NCBI RefSeq assembly: GCF_022271435.1
Contig: NZ_JAFIQY010000048.1
Location: forward strand, 1 to 63,639
Length of the DNA: 63,639 bases
Reading direction: 5' to 3'
Source of the DNA: Streptomyces monomycini
GTDB lineage: Bacteria > Actinomycetota > Actinomycetes > Streptomycetales > Streptomycetaceae
This document shows, in pieces, positions 18,420 to 27,227 of this stretch (position 1 is the stretch's first letter; each line of letters opens with the position of its first letter). The position numbers were made by a program, and so were the translations under genes. Under the pieces are notes generated by a model. It saw only the letters and a list, made by a program, of their open reading frames with translations. It made no database searches and was not told the origin of the DNA.

Positions 18420-18442
18420 GGCCGGCTGCGATCGGAGGAAGC

Positions 18443-19495
18443 ATGACGGACCCGGACCGGAGCGCCCGACAGCAGGCGGGGGCGGCCGACGCCGTACTGA
18501 CCCTGCCCGGCACGATCCTCACCACGCCAGGGCCCGGCCGGGCGAACGGCGGCCCCGGCGGCTGCACCCTCGGCCTCGACATCGGCGGCACCTTCGTCAA
18601 GTCCGCGCTGGTCGCCGCCGACGGCACGGTCCGGCACGAGAGCCGCTGCCCGACCCGGAGCGCGGACGGCCCCGACGCGGTCCTGCGCGCCGTCCTCGAC
18701 CACGCCGCCGAGGCCCTGGCCGTGGCCCGCGACGCGGGCGAGGACGTCCGCGCGGTGGGCATCGCCTCCTGCGGGCTGGTGGACGAGGACACGGGCACCG
18801 TCGTGTTCTCCGCGTCCATCCAGTGGCGCGACCTGCCGCTGCGGCGGCTGGCGTCGGAGCGCCTGGGGCTGCCGGTCGCCCTCGGGCACGACGTACGGTC
18901 CGGCGGGCTCGCCGAAGCGCGGCTGGGCGCCGGGCGCGGCCACCGGGCCGTCCTGTTCGTGCCCGTCGGTACGGGGGTGGGCGGCGCGCTGCTGCTGGAC
19001 GGGAAGCCGTTCCCGGGCAGCCACTGGCGCTCGGCGGAGGTCGGGCACGTCGTCACCCGGCCGGACGGCGACGCCTGCCCGTGCGGCCAGCGCGGCTGCC
19101 TGGACACCATCGCGGGCGGTGTCGCCGTCGCACGCCGCTACAACCAACGGTGCGGTGCGCTGCCCCCGGTCTCCGGCGCCGAGGAGGTGGCGCGGCGCGC
19201 GGCGGCCGGGGACCCGGCGGCCGTCCAGGTGTGGGAGGAGGCGGCCGACGCGATGGCCCAGACGCTGCTGGCGGCGGTCACGCTCTTCGACCCGGCCGTT
19301 CTGGTGCTGGGCGGCGGGCTCAGCCAGGCGGGCGAGCAGCTGCGGGCGCCGCTGCGGCGCGGCCTCGAACAGCGGGCCGCCTTCCAGGCGCTGCCCGACC
19401 TCGTCTTCGCCCAGCTGGGTGAACGGGCGGGCCGGATCGGGGCCGGACTGCTGGCCTGGGACCTCCTCCACGCCCACGAAGGCGTACGGGCATGA
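18443..19495 (+). CDS. ROK-family sugar kinase
   Basis: 350 residues from ATG 18443 with GGAGGAA 4 nt upstream. LGLDIGGTFVK (44-54) is the phosphate-1 loop, PVGTGVGGALLLDG the phosphate-2 loop, and GHVVTRPDGDACPCGQRGCL the zinc-binding ROK signature with three cysteines and a histidine. The first 40 residues are an unconserved lead. ROK kinases phosphorylate glucose, N-acetyl sugars or kanosamine-like sugars at C6. Last of the coupled run, 23 nt after the diiron oxidase, it is likely the sugar-activating step or a self-protection phosphorylation (inference). Confidence 0.88.
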   Translation: MTDPDRSARQQAGAADAVLTLPGTILTTPGPGRANGGPGGCTLGLDIGGTFVKSALVAADGTVRHESRCPTRSADGPDAVLRAVLDHAAEALAVARDAGEDVRAVGIASCGLVDEDTGTVVFSASIQWRDLPLRRLASERLGLPVALGHDVRSGGLAEARLGAGRGHRAVLFVPVGTGVGGALLLDGKPFPGSHWRSAEVGHVVTRPDGDACPCGQRGCLDTIAGGVAVARRYNQRCGALPPVSGAEEVARRAAAGDPAAVQVWEEAADAMAQTLLAAVTLFDPAVLVLGGGLSQAGEQLRAPLRRGLEQRAAFQALPDLVFAQLGERAGRIGAGLLAWDLLHAHEGVRA

Positions 19496-19752
19496 GCCGC
19501 CAAGGCCGGACAGAAGCGGTCGCGTCGGTGCCCGTAAGCGGGCACAGCCCGCCCCAGCCGCACACCCGCGTCGGCTGCCGACCCGGCCCTGACCGGCCGT
19601 GCGGCCCCCGCTGACCAGGTCTGCCCGCGGCGCGGCGGGCGCGGGGGAAACGGGCATGTACACCGCAGTGGGCGCGGCGGACCGCCCCCGAGGGCCGTCC
19701 ATCGGGTTCGCTCTTCCCAGCCGGGTTCTCCTCCCCTGAAAGGGGCCCGACC

Positions 19753-21297
19753 ATGAAGCACCCCGCCTCCGGGGCCGGTCCTGCCGGCTCCGGAGCCCCC
19801 CACCCCGCCGTCACCACGGAAACCGCCGGCACCGCCGCGGCCGGCCCCCACGCCGCGCCCGGCGGCCCGGACCGCCACCTCGTCGAGGGCCGCACCATCG
19901 TCGAGGGCCGCACCATCGACGCCGTACCGGAGACCGAACGGCACGGCCGTCCGCGCGACCTGTTCGCCGTCTGGTTCGCCGCCAACATCAGCCCGCTGAC
20001 CATCGTCTCCGGCACCATCGCCCCGCTCGTCTTCGGCCTCGGCCTGTGGCCCGCCATCGCCGCCGTGACCCTCGGCAACCTGCTCGGCGGGTTCCTGATG
20101 GCCCTGCACGCGGCGCAGGGCCCGCGGCTCGGCGTCCCGCAGATGATCCAGAGCCGCGGCCAGTTCGGCAGCCACGGATCGCTGCTGGTCACGCTGGTCG
20201 TCGTCTTCATGTACGCGGGCTGGTTCGCGTCCAACCTGGTCATCGCCGGACAGGCACTGAACCGGTCGGTGCCCGCCGTGGACACTTCCGGCTGGCTGGT
20301 GCTCTGCGCGCTGGCCGGGCTGGTCGTCGCCGTCGTCGGCTACCGCCTGATCCACCGCGTCGGCCGCTGGGCCACCGTCGTCACCCTCGCGCTGCTCGCC
20401 CTGTGCGCCGTACGGGTGTTCATGACCCCCGGCGTCCTCGAACGCGCCACGGACGCCACCGGCTTCACCCTCTCCGGCTTCGTCGGCATGACCGCGATCG
20501 GCATCCTGCTCCAGATCACCTACGCCCCGTACGTCTCGGACTACACCCGCTACATGCCCGCGCACGCCGCGTCCCGCCGCTCCACCCTGTGGTTCACCTA
20601 CTGGGGCAGTGTCCTGGGCAGCGTGCTGCCGATGTTCCTCGGCATCGTGATGGGCCTGGCGGTGGCCGACGACGCGATCGCCGGGCTGGACGCCGTCCTC
20701 GGCGGCACCCTGTCGGCCGTCGTGCTGTGCTCCTTCGCCGTCATCGTCGTGCACGTCAACTCGATGAACCTGTACGGCACTTCGCTGTGCCTGGTGACCG
20801 CCGCCCAGACGTTCCGGCACAACTGGCTGCCGGGCCGTCCGACCCGTACGGCGCTGATCGCGGGCCCGCTCGCCCTCGGCCTCACCCTCGCCCTGGCCTT
20901 CCAGGACACCTTCCTCGCCTCGTACACCGACTTCCTGGCGATCCTCCAGTACGTCCTGATCCCGTGGACCGCCATCAACCTCGTCGACTACTACCTGATC
21001 CGGCGCGGCCACTACCACGTACCGTCCTTCTTCGCCCCCGGCGGCGGCGTGTACGGGCGGATCAACGGCCCGGCCGTCCTGGTCTACGCCGTCAGCTTCG
21101 CGCTGGAGGTCCCCTTCATGCACACCTCGGCCTACACCGGGCCGGTCGCCGCGTCCCTCGACGGGATAGACCTCTCCTGGGCCGTGGGCCTGCTGGTCCC
21201 CACCGTCGCGTACTGGCTCATCGCCCGCCGCCGCACCGCGTCCGACCTGCTCGCCACCACGGCCCCCGCGTCCGCCCTCCCCCAGGAAGGCTCCTGA
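19753..21297 (+). CDS. NCS1-family permease (cytosine/purine/allantoin transporter type)
   Basis: 514 residues with a 60-residue hydrophilic N-terminus and about 12 membrane helices. NCS1 features include WFAANISPLTIVSGTI in helix 1, LQITYAPYVSDYTRYM in the middle and WTAINLVDYYLIRRGHY late in the chain, all typical of CodB-like nucleobase importers. It lies 257 nt after the ROK gene and 2 nt before the next gene. It may bring in a nucleobase or a related ring compound for the pathway, or be unrelated to it; the gap leaves that open. Confidence 0.85.
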   Translation: MKHPASGAGPAGSGAPHPAVTTETAGTAAAGPHAAPGGPDRHLVEGRTIVEGRTIDAVPETERHGRPRDLFAVWFAANISPLTIVSGTIAPLVFGLGLWPAIAAVTLGNLLGGFLMALHAAQGPRLGVPQMIQSRGQFGSHGSLLVTLVVVFMYAGWFASNLVIAGQALNRSVPAVDTSGWLVLCALAGLVVAVVGYRLIHRVGRWATVVTLALLALCAVRVFMTPGVLERATDATGFTLSGFVGMTAIGILLQITYAPYVSDYTRYMPAHAASRRSTLWFTYWGSVLGSVLPMFLGIVMGLAVADDAIAGLDAVLGGTLSAVVLCSFAVIVVHVNSMNLYGTSLCLVTAAQTFRHNWLPGRPTRTALIAGPLALGLTLALAFQDTFLASYTDFLAILQYVLIPWTAINLVDYYLIRRGHYHVPSFFAPGGGVYGRINGPAVLVYAVSFALEVPFMHTSAYTGPVAASLDGIDLSWAVGLLVPTVAYWLIARRRTASDLLATTAPASALPQEGS

Positions 21298-21299
21298 CC

Positions 21300-21830
21300 A
21301 TGTCCACCATCCCCGACTTACGCGCCGAGGCGGCCCGCCTCCTGCACACCAACCGCTACCTCACCCTCGCGACCGCCGGGCCCGACGGCACCCCCTGGGC
21401 CGTCCCCGTCACCTACGCCTGGGACGACGCGGACCACTTCTACTGGTGGTCCGCGTCGGACGCGGCGCACTCCCGCAACATCGCGGCCAACCCCGCCGTC
21501 TCGGTCCTGATCTTCGACTCCCAGGTGACCGACTCCGAGGCGCAGGCCCTCTACGGGGAAGGCACCGCCCACGCCCTCGCCCCGGCCGACCTGCCGGCGG
21601 CCCTCGCGGTCTTCTACGCCCGCCGCTACCCCGACCCGGTCCTCCGCGCCCGCAAGGCCCGACGGCCGGCCGAATTCCAGGGCGGCTCCCCGAAGCGCTT
21701 CTACTGCGCCACCGTCCACGCCTACTCGGCCCTCAGCCCCGACCCTCACCCGGTCCACGGCGACGCGGTGCCCCACCGGGTCACCTTTCCGTTCACCACG
21801 GCGTGGGCGAAGGCGTACGAGCCGGGGTGA
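21300..21830 (+). CDS. Pyridoxamine 5'-phosphate oxidase-fold FMN-binding protein
   Basis: 176 residues from ATG 21300, two bases after the permease stop, so in one operon with it. The split-barrel pattern NRYLTLATAGPDGTPWAVPV, then FYWWSASDAAHSRNIAANP and VSVLIFDS, fits small FMN- or F420-binding reductases and oxidases. It contains a TTA codon at 21318-21320 (residue 7), the fourth in this neighbourhood. Substrate unknown. Confidence 0.8.
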   Translation: MSTIPDLRAEAARLLHTNRYLTLATAGPDGTPWAVPVTYAWDDADHFYWWSASDAAHSRNIAANPAVSVLIFDSQVTDSEAQALYGEGTAHALAPADLPAALAVFYARRYPDPVLRARKARRPAEFQGGSPKRFYCATVHAYSALSPDPHPVHGDAVPHRVTFPFTTAWAKAYEPG

Positions 21831-21863
21831 GGCGGTCTCAGGACGACACGGACAGGGCGGGTC

Positions 21864-22091
21864 TCAGAGGCACTTACGCCGCCAGGCGAGCAGCCCCACC
21901 AGTGCGACGGGCCCGAAGACGGCGGCCTTGACGGCCAGCTTCGTCGTCAGCCAGGCGAAACCAGGAGCCCACAGCCCCAACCACCAGGCCAGCAACAGTG
22001 CCAGGCCCACCACCAGGACGACACACACCGCGGACACCGCTATGCGGGCCGCCCGGTTGCCGAGCTGTTCCGCGATCTCCCCCTCGCTCAT
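21864..22091 (-). CDS. Small two-helix membrane protein
   Basis: 75 residues. A short acidic N-terminus (MSEGEIAEQLGNRAARIA) is followed by two hydrophobic helices (about 19-41 and 48-68) and a basic end RRKC. The family is not recognised. Convergent with the PNPOx-fold gene. Confidence 0.65.
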   Translation of the reverse strand: MSEGEIAEQLGNRAARIAVSAVCVVLVVGLALLLAWWLGLWAPGFAWLTTKLAVKAAVFGPVALVGLLAWRRKCL

Positions 22092-22129
22092 GAGGGTGAT
22101 TCTAGAGACGAGGGCGACACACCGCGGCC

Positions 22130-23614
22130 TCAGGTAGTGATCTTGCCAAGGATGTCCGGATGGCGTCGGCCGTGCCCCGTAGCCGCTTCATACACGGCCC
22201 CGGCCCGCAGGACGGCCAGGTCGGCGCGCGGCGGACCGACGATCTGGAGGCCCACCGGGAGCCCGCCCGGGGTGAAGCCCGCCGGTACGGACAGGGCGGG
22301 CACGCCCAGTACGGACACGAAGTAGGCCGAACGCATCCAGTCGATGTAGGTGTACTGCGGCTGCCCGGCGACCGTCTCCGGGTACTCCGCCGCCGCGTCG
22401 AACGGCGCGACCTGGGACACCGGCGCCAGCAGCACGTCGTACCGGGTGAAGAAGTCGACGACGCCCAGATGCAGCCGCGCGCGGTCGGCCGTGGCACGGG
22501 CCAGGTCGGGGCCGGTCAGGCGGCGGCCCTGCTCGATGTTCCAGGCCAGGCTCGGCTTCAGGGCCTCGGGGGACGCGTCGAGCGCCGCGCCGAGCGCCAG
22601 GTCGAAGTGGTGGGCCCGCAGCACACGGAAGACGTCGTCGGCCCCGTCCAGGTCCGGGCAGTCCTCCTCGACCCGGCACCCGAGCTGCCGGAACACCTCC
22701 GTCTGCGGCTCCAGCACCTCCCGCACCTCGGCGTCGACCGGCACCCGGCCGCCCAGGTCAGGCGTCCAGGCCACGCGCAGCCCGGCGAGATCACCCGCCG
22801 GCGGCTCGCGGAACGACGCTCCCGGCCCCTCCAGGCTCACCGGGCAGCGCGGATCGGGCCCCGCCATGACCGAGAGCAGCAGCGCGGCGTCGGCGACCGT
22901 ACGGGCCATCGGGCCCGGCACGGTCAGCGTGTCCCACGGGTTCCACGCCGGGTACGACGGCACCCGGCCGGGGGTCGGACGCAGCCCGACGACGTTGCAG
23001 AACGAGGCGGGATTGCGCAGCGAACCGCCCATGTCGGAACCGTCGGCGAGGGGGAGCAGCCCGGCGGCCAGCGCGGCCGCCGCGCCGCCGCTGCTGCCGC
23101 CCGCCGAGCGGGTGAGGTCGTACGGGTTGCGGGTCACCCCGAAGACCGGGTTGAACGTGTGCGAACCGGCCCCGAACTCGGGCACGTTGGTCTTCCCCAT
23201 ACGGATCGCACCGGCGGCCTGGATGCGCTGGACGAGCAGTTCGTCCTCGTCGGGGACGGTGTCCGCGTGCAGCGGCGAGCCGTACGTGGTGCGCATGCCG
23301 CGGGTGAGGTGGGTGTCCTTGAAGGCGATGGGCAGCCCGTGCAAAGGTCCGGCCGGGCCGCCGCGCGCCAGGTGCTCGTCGGCGGCCGCGGCAGCCGCCA
23401 TCGCGCCCTCGGGGTCGAGGGAGACGAGGGCGTTCACGCGCGGGTTGACGCGCTCGATGCGGTCCAGGTGGGCCTGGACGACTTCCCTCGCGGACAGCTC
23501 GCGGCGGCGGATGCGGGCGGCGAGGTCGGCGGCGTCGGTGTAGGTGAGGCCGGTGGTGTCGTCGTCGGCGGTGTCGTTGCCGGCGGTGTCGGTGAGGTCG
23601 TGGTCACCACTCAT
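22130..23614 (-). CDS. Amidase signature family enzyme
   Basis: 494 residues from ATG 23614, which overlaps the upstream phosphotransferase stop as ATGA; the longer frame to 23707 is therefore rejected. The Ser-Ser-Lys catalytic set is seen in GLPIAFKDTH (lysine), DLTRSAGGSSGGAAAAL (serine with GGSSGG) and DGSDMGGSLRNPASFC (nucleophile). Members hydrolyse amides in the cytoplasm; the missing GatB/C partners and divergent C-terminus argue against GatA. A lone catabolic or peptide amidase is most likely. Translational coupling to the kinase-like gene suggests joint action. Confidence 0.88.
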   Translation of the reverse strand: MSGDHDLTDTAGNDTADDDTTGLTYTDAADLAARIRRRELSAREVVQAHLDRIERVNPRVNALVSLDPEGAMAAAAAADEHLARGGPAGPLHGLPIAFKDTHLTRGMRTTYGSPLHADTVPDEDELLVQRIQAAGAIRMGKTNVPEFGAGSHTFNPVFGVTRNPYDLTRSAGGSSGGAAAALAAGLLPLADGSDMGGSLRNPASFCNVVGLRPTPGRVPSYPAWNPWDTLTVPGPMARTVADAALLLSVMAGPDPRCPVSLEGPGASFREPPAGDLAGLRVAWTPDLGGRVPVDAEVREVLEPQTEVFRQLGCRVEEDCPDLDGADDVFRVLRAHHFDLALGAALDASPEALKPSLAWNIEQGRRLTGPDLARATADRARLHLGVVDFFTRYDVLLAPVSQVAPFDAAAEYPETVAGQPQYTYIDWMRSAYFVSVLGVPALSVPAGFTPGGLPVGLQIVGPPRADLAVLRAGAVYEAATGHGRRHPDILGKITT

Positions 23615-24513
23615 ACCCGCAACCCAACACCGTCCATCAGCGCGCCCACCACCCCCCGGGCCCGCCCGACGGCTTCCTCGTCGCCCGTCCGCAGGCCGCG
23701 CGCCCACGCCTCCGCGGCGTCCAGTGCGGCGAGCGCCGGCAGCGCGTACCGCTCCGCGTCCGTCAGCTCCCGCCCGTAACCGCGCAGGAAGGCGGCGCGC
23801 AGAACCGGGTCACGCAGGCACGCGCCGTACGCCACCCGAACGAGGTCTTCCGCCGCGCACCCCAGCCGCGCCTGCGCGAACCCGGCGAGCGCCAGCCGCC
23901 GTCCCGCCGCGTCCCACAGGAAGTGGTGCTCGCCGACATCGCCGTGCAGGAAGCCGCCGGGCAGCGGTGGGAGCAGGTGGAGCACCGCGGCCCGGCCCAG
24001 GAGGAACTGCCGCTCCGCCGCGTCGAGTACGCCCGCGTCCGTCAGCTGTGCCACCTGCTCCTCGGCGGCGGCGTGCCGGACCGCGGCCCACTGGTCCGCG
24101 CCGCCCGCCGGACCCACCGCGCCCGCCGGGCCGCACGCGTCGTGCAGGCGGCGCAGCAGCCCGCCCGCCTGCCGGTACAGCTCCGTACGGTCGGCACGGC
24201 CCGGCGCGGAGCCGGGCGCACCGGCCCCCGGAACGGCGGTGAGCAGCAGCGCGAGGCGGCCCGGGTCGCTGTCGACGAGGACCGGCGCGTGCGCGTGGCC
24301 GAGGGCGGGGACGGCGTGCCGGTACGCGTGCGTCTCACGCGTGTAGCGGTCCGGCGTCGGCGCCACCTTGAGGAAGAACCGGGCCGCGTCCGCGCGCGTC
24401 AGCTCCCACACCCGCGCGCCGGCCCGCTGCCGCGCGACGTCACGGACCTCGGTGATCTCACCGCCGGCCCGGCTGCGGGCCCAGGCGACGACGGTGTTCG
24501 GGACGGTTGGCAC
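23611..24513 (-). CDS. Aminoglycoside phosphotransferase-like protein with degenerate active site
   Basis: 300 residues from GTG 24513 with GAGGAGG 4-5 nt upstream; the frame runs to 24660 but without a comparable ribosome site. The APH/choline-kinase fold is indicated by FFLKVAPTPDRYTRETHAYR (lysine and glutamate region) and FLHGDVGEHHFLWDAAG (catalytic loop). In normal enzymes the loop is HGDxxxxN followed by a DFG-like aspartate; here the asparagine is histidine and the metal aspartate is lost (RLALAGFAQARLG). Catalysis is doubtful, and it may be a pseudokinase. Confidence 0.75.
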   Translation of the reverse strand: MPTVPNTVVAWARSRAGGEITEVRDVARQRAGARVWELTRADAARFFLKVAPTPDRYTRETHAYRHAVPALGHAHAPVLVDSDPGRLALLLTAVPGAGAPGSAPGRADRTELYRQAGGLLRRLHDACGPAGAVGPAGGADQWAAVRHAAAEEQVAQLTDAGVLDAAERQFLLGRAAVLHLLPPLPGGFLHGDVGEHHFLWDAAGRRLALAGFAQARLGCAAEDLVRVAYGACLRDPVLRAAFLRGYGRELTDAERYALPALAALDAAEAWARGLRTGDEEAVGRARGVVGALMDGVGLRV

Positions 24514-24828
24514 AGTTCCTCCTCGGTTGACGCCGGTTCGGACGGGTGCTCGCAGAACGAGGCCCGCGGACCGTTCGTCACGGTCCCACGAGGGCGCCCT
24601 CTCGGTCGAAAGTTCGACCGGCCCGTCAACGCGCGGCCCGGCACGGGGCGTCCGCGGCACGGTTCACCCGGCCGTGGCGCACCACCCGATCCGGGGATTG
24701 CGGGCTGCCGGTTGGCTGGAAGTCGGCAGCGACGGGACGGTCGCCACCCTACGGAGTTGTACAGTTGCGCAATCCAGCAACTTAATCAGCGCTGCGCGCG
24801 AGCGCACCGATCCGCCGGGGGGATCCAC
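24514..24828. promoter_or_regulatory. Divergent intergenic region with TTGCGCAA palindrome
   Basis: 315 bp between the minus-strand phosphotransferase-like gene and the plus-strand membrane protein. It holds a short palindrome, TTGCGCAA (24765-24772), in a locally A/T-richer stretch about 60 bp before the ATG at 24829, which may be an operator. No clear promoter boxes. Confidence 0.3.
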
Positions 24829-25641
24829 ATGCCAGGCACCGACTCCCTACGGACCGAGGTGGACGCCGCCTTCGCGCACGCCCTCGGCCAGGCACTCGAC
24901 TCCCCGGAGGTCAGGGAGGTGATGCGCCGCGCCCCGGGAGCCGCCGACCGCGAACAGCTGCGCGCCCGGGCCCGCCGGGAACGCGACACCCTCTGCGCCG
25001 CCGCGGCTCCCGAGTACGCGACGTACACCCGACTACGCTCCGCGCACGGCGCGACGCCTTCCCGTGAAGCGTCTCCGGAGCCCCGCACGGCCTCGGACTC
25101 CGGCGGCGGCCTGCTGCCCGCCCTCGCCGTCCTCGTACCGAGCCTGGGCGCGGTGGCCGCCGTCCTCTTCCTCGCGATCGGCTTCGGGATGCGGCTCGTC
25201 GGCTTCCACCGGCAGTTCGCCGACGAGCTGGTGTACGCGGGCTGGCTCGCCGCGGGCATCGCGGCGGCGGCGACCGTGGCCGGGCTGGCCTGGATGCTGG
25301 TGACCGCGGCCCGCAACCGCTCGGCGACGACCGCGGGCGGCGACCCGGCTCCCGACGCTGACGCCGGCCCCCGTACCGGGGAGCCCGAGGTGGCACAGGC
25401 CCGCGCGGCGTGGCAGCGCGCGCTGCTGGAGCGCGGCGTCCTGCCGTTCCTGCTGGACCACATCCGCGCCCAGGAGGAAGAGACCCGCACGGCCCCGACG
25501 CCGGCACCGGCGGCCCGCACCCGCCCCGGCTACTCCGCTCCCGAATACGGCAGCCCGGAGTACGCCAGCCCCGAGTACGCCAGTCCTGGCTACGGGAGGC
25601 CCGCCTACGGGAGCCCGGCGTACGAAAGTCCCGACCGCTAG
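24829..25641 (+). CDS. Membrane protein with C-terminal YxSP repeats
   Basis: 270 residues from ATG 24829 with GGGGGGA upstream. A helical cytoplasmic N-terminus (about 85 residues, arginine- and alanine-rich) is followed by two membrane helices (about 98-120 and 138-160). A soluble segment then ends in a repeat tail of tyrosine-x-serine-proline units (YGSPEYASPEYASPGYG). The tail looks disordered and could be a protein-binding or phosphorylation site. Family not recognised. Confidence 0.75.
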   Translation: MPGTDSLRTEVDAAFAHALGQALDSPEVREVMRRAPGAADREQLRARARRERDTLCAAAAPEYATYTRLRSAHGATPSREASPEPRTASDSGGGLLPALAVLVPSLGAVAAVLFLAIGFGMRLVGFHRQFADELVYAGWLAAGIAAAATVAGLAWMLVTAARNRSATTAGGDPAPDADAGPRTGEPEVAQARAAWQRALLERGVLPFLLDHIRAQEEETRTAPTPAPAARTRPGYSAPEYGSPEYASPEYASPGYGRPAYGSPAYESPDR

Positions 25642-25648
25642 GTCCTGC

Positions 25649-25697
25649 CGTCGCATTCCCGTCGTACGCCCGAAGGGCGGCAGGCGGGAATCCGACG
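25649..25697 (+). terminator. Probable terminator hairpin
   Basis: CGTCGCATTCCCG (25649-25661) pairs with CGGGAATCCGACG (25685-25697) with one mismatch, and a smaller GCCC-GAA-GGGC hairpin sits in the loop. It begins 8 nt after the stop of the YxSP protein. No T-run, as is common for Streptomyces. Confidence 0.55.
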
Positions 25698-25719
25698 ACA
25701 GAGCCCAGGGCGATCCGAG

Positions 25720-25728
25720 TTATCCACA
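25720..25728 (+). promoter_or_regulatory. Isolated DnaA-box-like sequence TTATCCACA
   Basis: A perfect match to the classical DnaA box, 41 bp before the gene at 25769. Single copy, so it is not an origin; it could be a DnaA titration or regulatory site, or chance. Confidence 0.3.
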
Positions 25729-25768
25729 GGGCTGGTTGTGAGCCACGCCACAAAGGCACTATGGGTGC

Positions 25769-27205
25769 ATGACCAGGGCCACCGGCCGCGCGCCGTCCGG
25801 GCCGCCGCAGCCGTCGCCGCGGCGGTACAACGACGTGCTCCGGCTGTACGACGCGCCCCTGCACCGGGACTGGGCGTTCTGGCTCACTGTCGGGATCGCC
25901 GTCCTGACGGCGCTCAGCATCGGCACGAGCCAGGAGCAGACGAGCGGCCTGCCCCGCTGGCTGGACACACTGCTCGCGACGCTCACCTTCGCCCTGCTCT
26001 TCGGGGTGGTGCCTGCGTGGATCCGGCTGGGCACCCGCAGGTGGCGGTGGCGTGAACGACCGAGCCCCCCGAAGCCGCCGCCCGACACGACGTCACCCCC
26101 GATCCCCGCCTCGCGCCCCACCCCGTCCCCGCACGCCACCCCACCCCCTCGCACCACCGCGACCCCTCTCGCCACCCCTGCCCCTCGCCCCGCCCCGGCT
26201 CCCCGCACCGACCCGTCACCCCCTCGCCCCGCCCCACCGAGACGCACACCTCCACCCCCACCCCACGGCCCCGCCCGCCCCGAGTCCGCGTACCCTCCGT
26301 CCCCCGACCCCTTGGCCGCCGCCCGCCGCGCCTTCCCCCACCCCGTGGCCCGGACCGTGCACGAGATGCAGCGGGCGCACACCGCCAAGGACCGCCACGA
26401 GGCGCTGCTCGAAGCCGGCGAGACGCTCGCCGCCACCGTCGCCGTCACCGCGGCGGGCCTGCTCACGGCGCACGGCGCCGGGGAGCGCAACCTCGCGGAG
26501 CTGCGTACGGCCCTCGCCGGCACCGGCACCACCTTCGGCACCTGGACGGTCTGGCTCCACCACCTGTGCAAGGTCGCGCGGGAGCGCACGGACGTGGTTC
26601 CCGGCCTCGCGGAGGCCCTCCGGGACGACTCCCAGATGGCGGCCCGGCCGGACGACCCCGGCCTCGCCCAGTTCCTCGACCGCCTCAAGGGCGAACGCAA
26701 CCGCACCTCGCACGGCGACAAGCCGCGGACCCAGGAGGAGGCCGCCCTGCGCGTCACCGAGCATCAGCTCACCCTCGAACAGGCGCTGATATCCGCCCAG
26801 TTCCTCACCGGGCTGCCCTGGCTGCTCACCGTCTCGTGCGCCTACCAGCGCCGTACCGGCACGTTCGAGGTCGTGGCGGACCATCTGATGGGCGACCACC
26901 CGGACTTCGACCGGCTGACCTTCTCCTGCCCGGCCCCGGTCGCCGACGACACGGTGTACGTCCTCAGCCCGGCGGGCCCGGTCGCCCTGTCGCCGTTCGT
27001 CGCCAGCCTGTACTGCGCGCAGTGCGGGCGCCGCGAGATCTGCCATGCCAACAACGCGGGGCGCCGCAACCGCCCGGCGGCCTACAAGAGCTTCGGCCGC
27101 GGGCACGTCATCCCGTACCCCGAACTGGACGAGGAGATAGCCGCCCTGCCCGGCCCGCGGCCGTCGCCCCGTCCATCGCCCCGTCCGGGCCGCCGCGATC
27201 CTTAG
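25769..27205 (+). CDS. Membrane-anchored protein with long proline-rich linker and HEPN-like motif
   Basis: 478 residues from ATG 25769. Two hydrophobic helices (about 36-55 and 66-86) are followed by about 85 residues of Pro/Thr/Arg-rich linker (95-180). A helical C-terminal domain follows with ERNRTSHGDK near residue 310. The R-x4-H arrangement (RNRTSH) at the end of a helix is what HEPN ribonucleases and scaffolds use. Near the C-terminus a CAQCGRREIC motif could bind zinc. Function is unknown; an RNase-type or surveillance role is only a possibility. Confidence 0.7.
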   Translation: MTRATGRAPSGPPQPSPRRYNDVLRLYDAPLHRDWAFWLTVGIAVLTALSIGTSQEQTSGLPRWLDTLLATLTFALLFGVVPAWIRLGTRRWRWRERPSPPKPPPDTTSPPIPASRPTPSPHATPPPRTTATPLATPAPRPAPAPRTDPSPPRPAPPRRTPPPPPHGPARPESAYPPSPDPLAAARRAFPHPVARTVHEMQRAHTAKDRHEALLEAGETLAATVAVTAAGLLTAHGAGERNLAELRTALAGTGTTFGTWTVWLHHLCKVARERTDVVPGLAEALRDDSQMAARPDDPGLAQFLDRLKGERNRTSHGDKPRTQEEAALRVTEHQLTLEQALISAQFLTGLPWLLTVSCAYQRRTGTFEVVADHLMGDHPDFDRLTFSCPAPVADDTVYVLSPAGPVALSPFVASLYCAQCGRREICHANNAGRRNRPAAYKSFGRGHVIPYPELDEEIAALPGPRPSPRPSPRPGRRDP

Positions 27206-27212
27206 CTCGTAA

Positions 27213-27227
27213 TGGGATTCATTTTCA
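27213..27227 (+). promoter_or_regulatory. Putative Zur-binding box
   Basis: TGGGATTCATTTTCA lies about 100 bp before the zinc-free L32 gene. The right half (ATTTTCA) matches the Streptomyces Zur consensus TGAAAAT-N-ATTTTCA and the left half is weaker. All downstream genes are of the kind repressed by Zur, which supports the call. Confidence 0.6.

Noticed and set aside
16136..18442. Long plus-strand frame leading into the ROK kinase
   Set aside because: The upstream part is Arg/Pro-rich and overlaps two real genes in another frame; the ROK gene has its own ATG and ribosome site at 18443.
19138..21123. Minus-strand open frame of 661 codons
   Set aside because: Antisense to the ROK kinase and permease; low-complexity composition and no family features.
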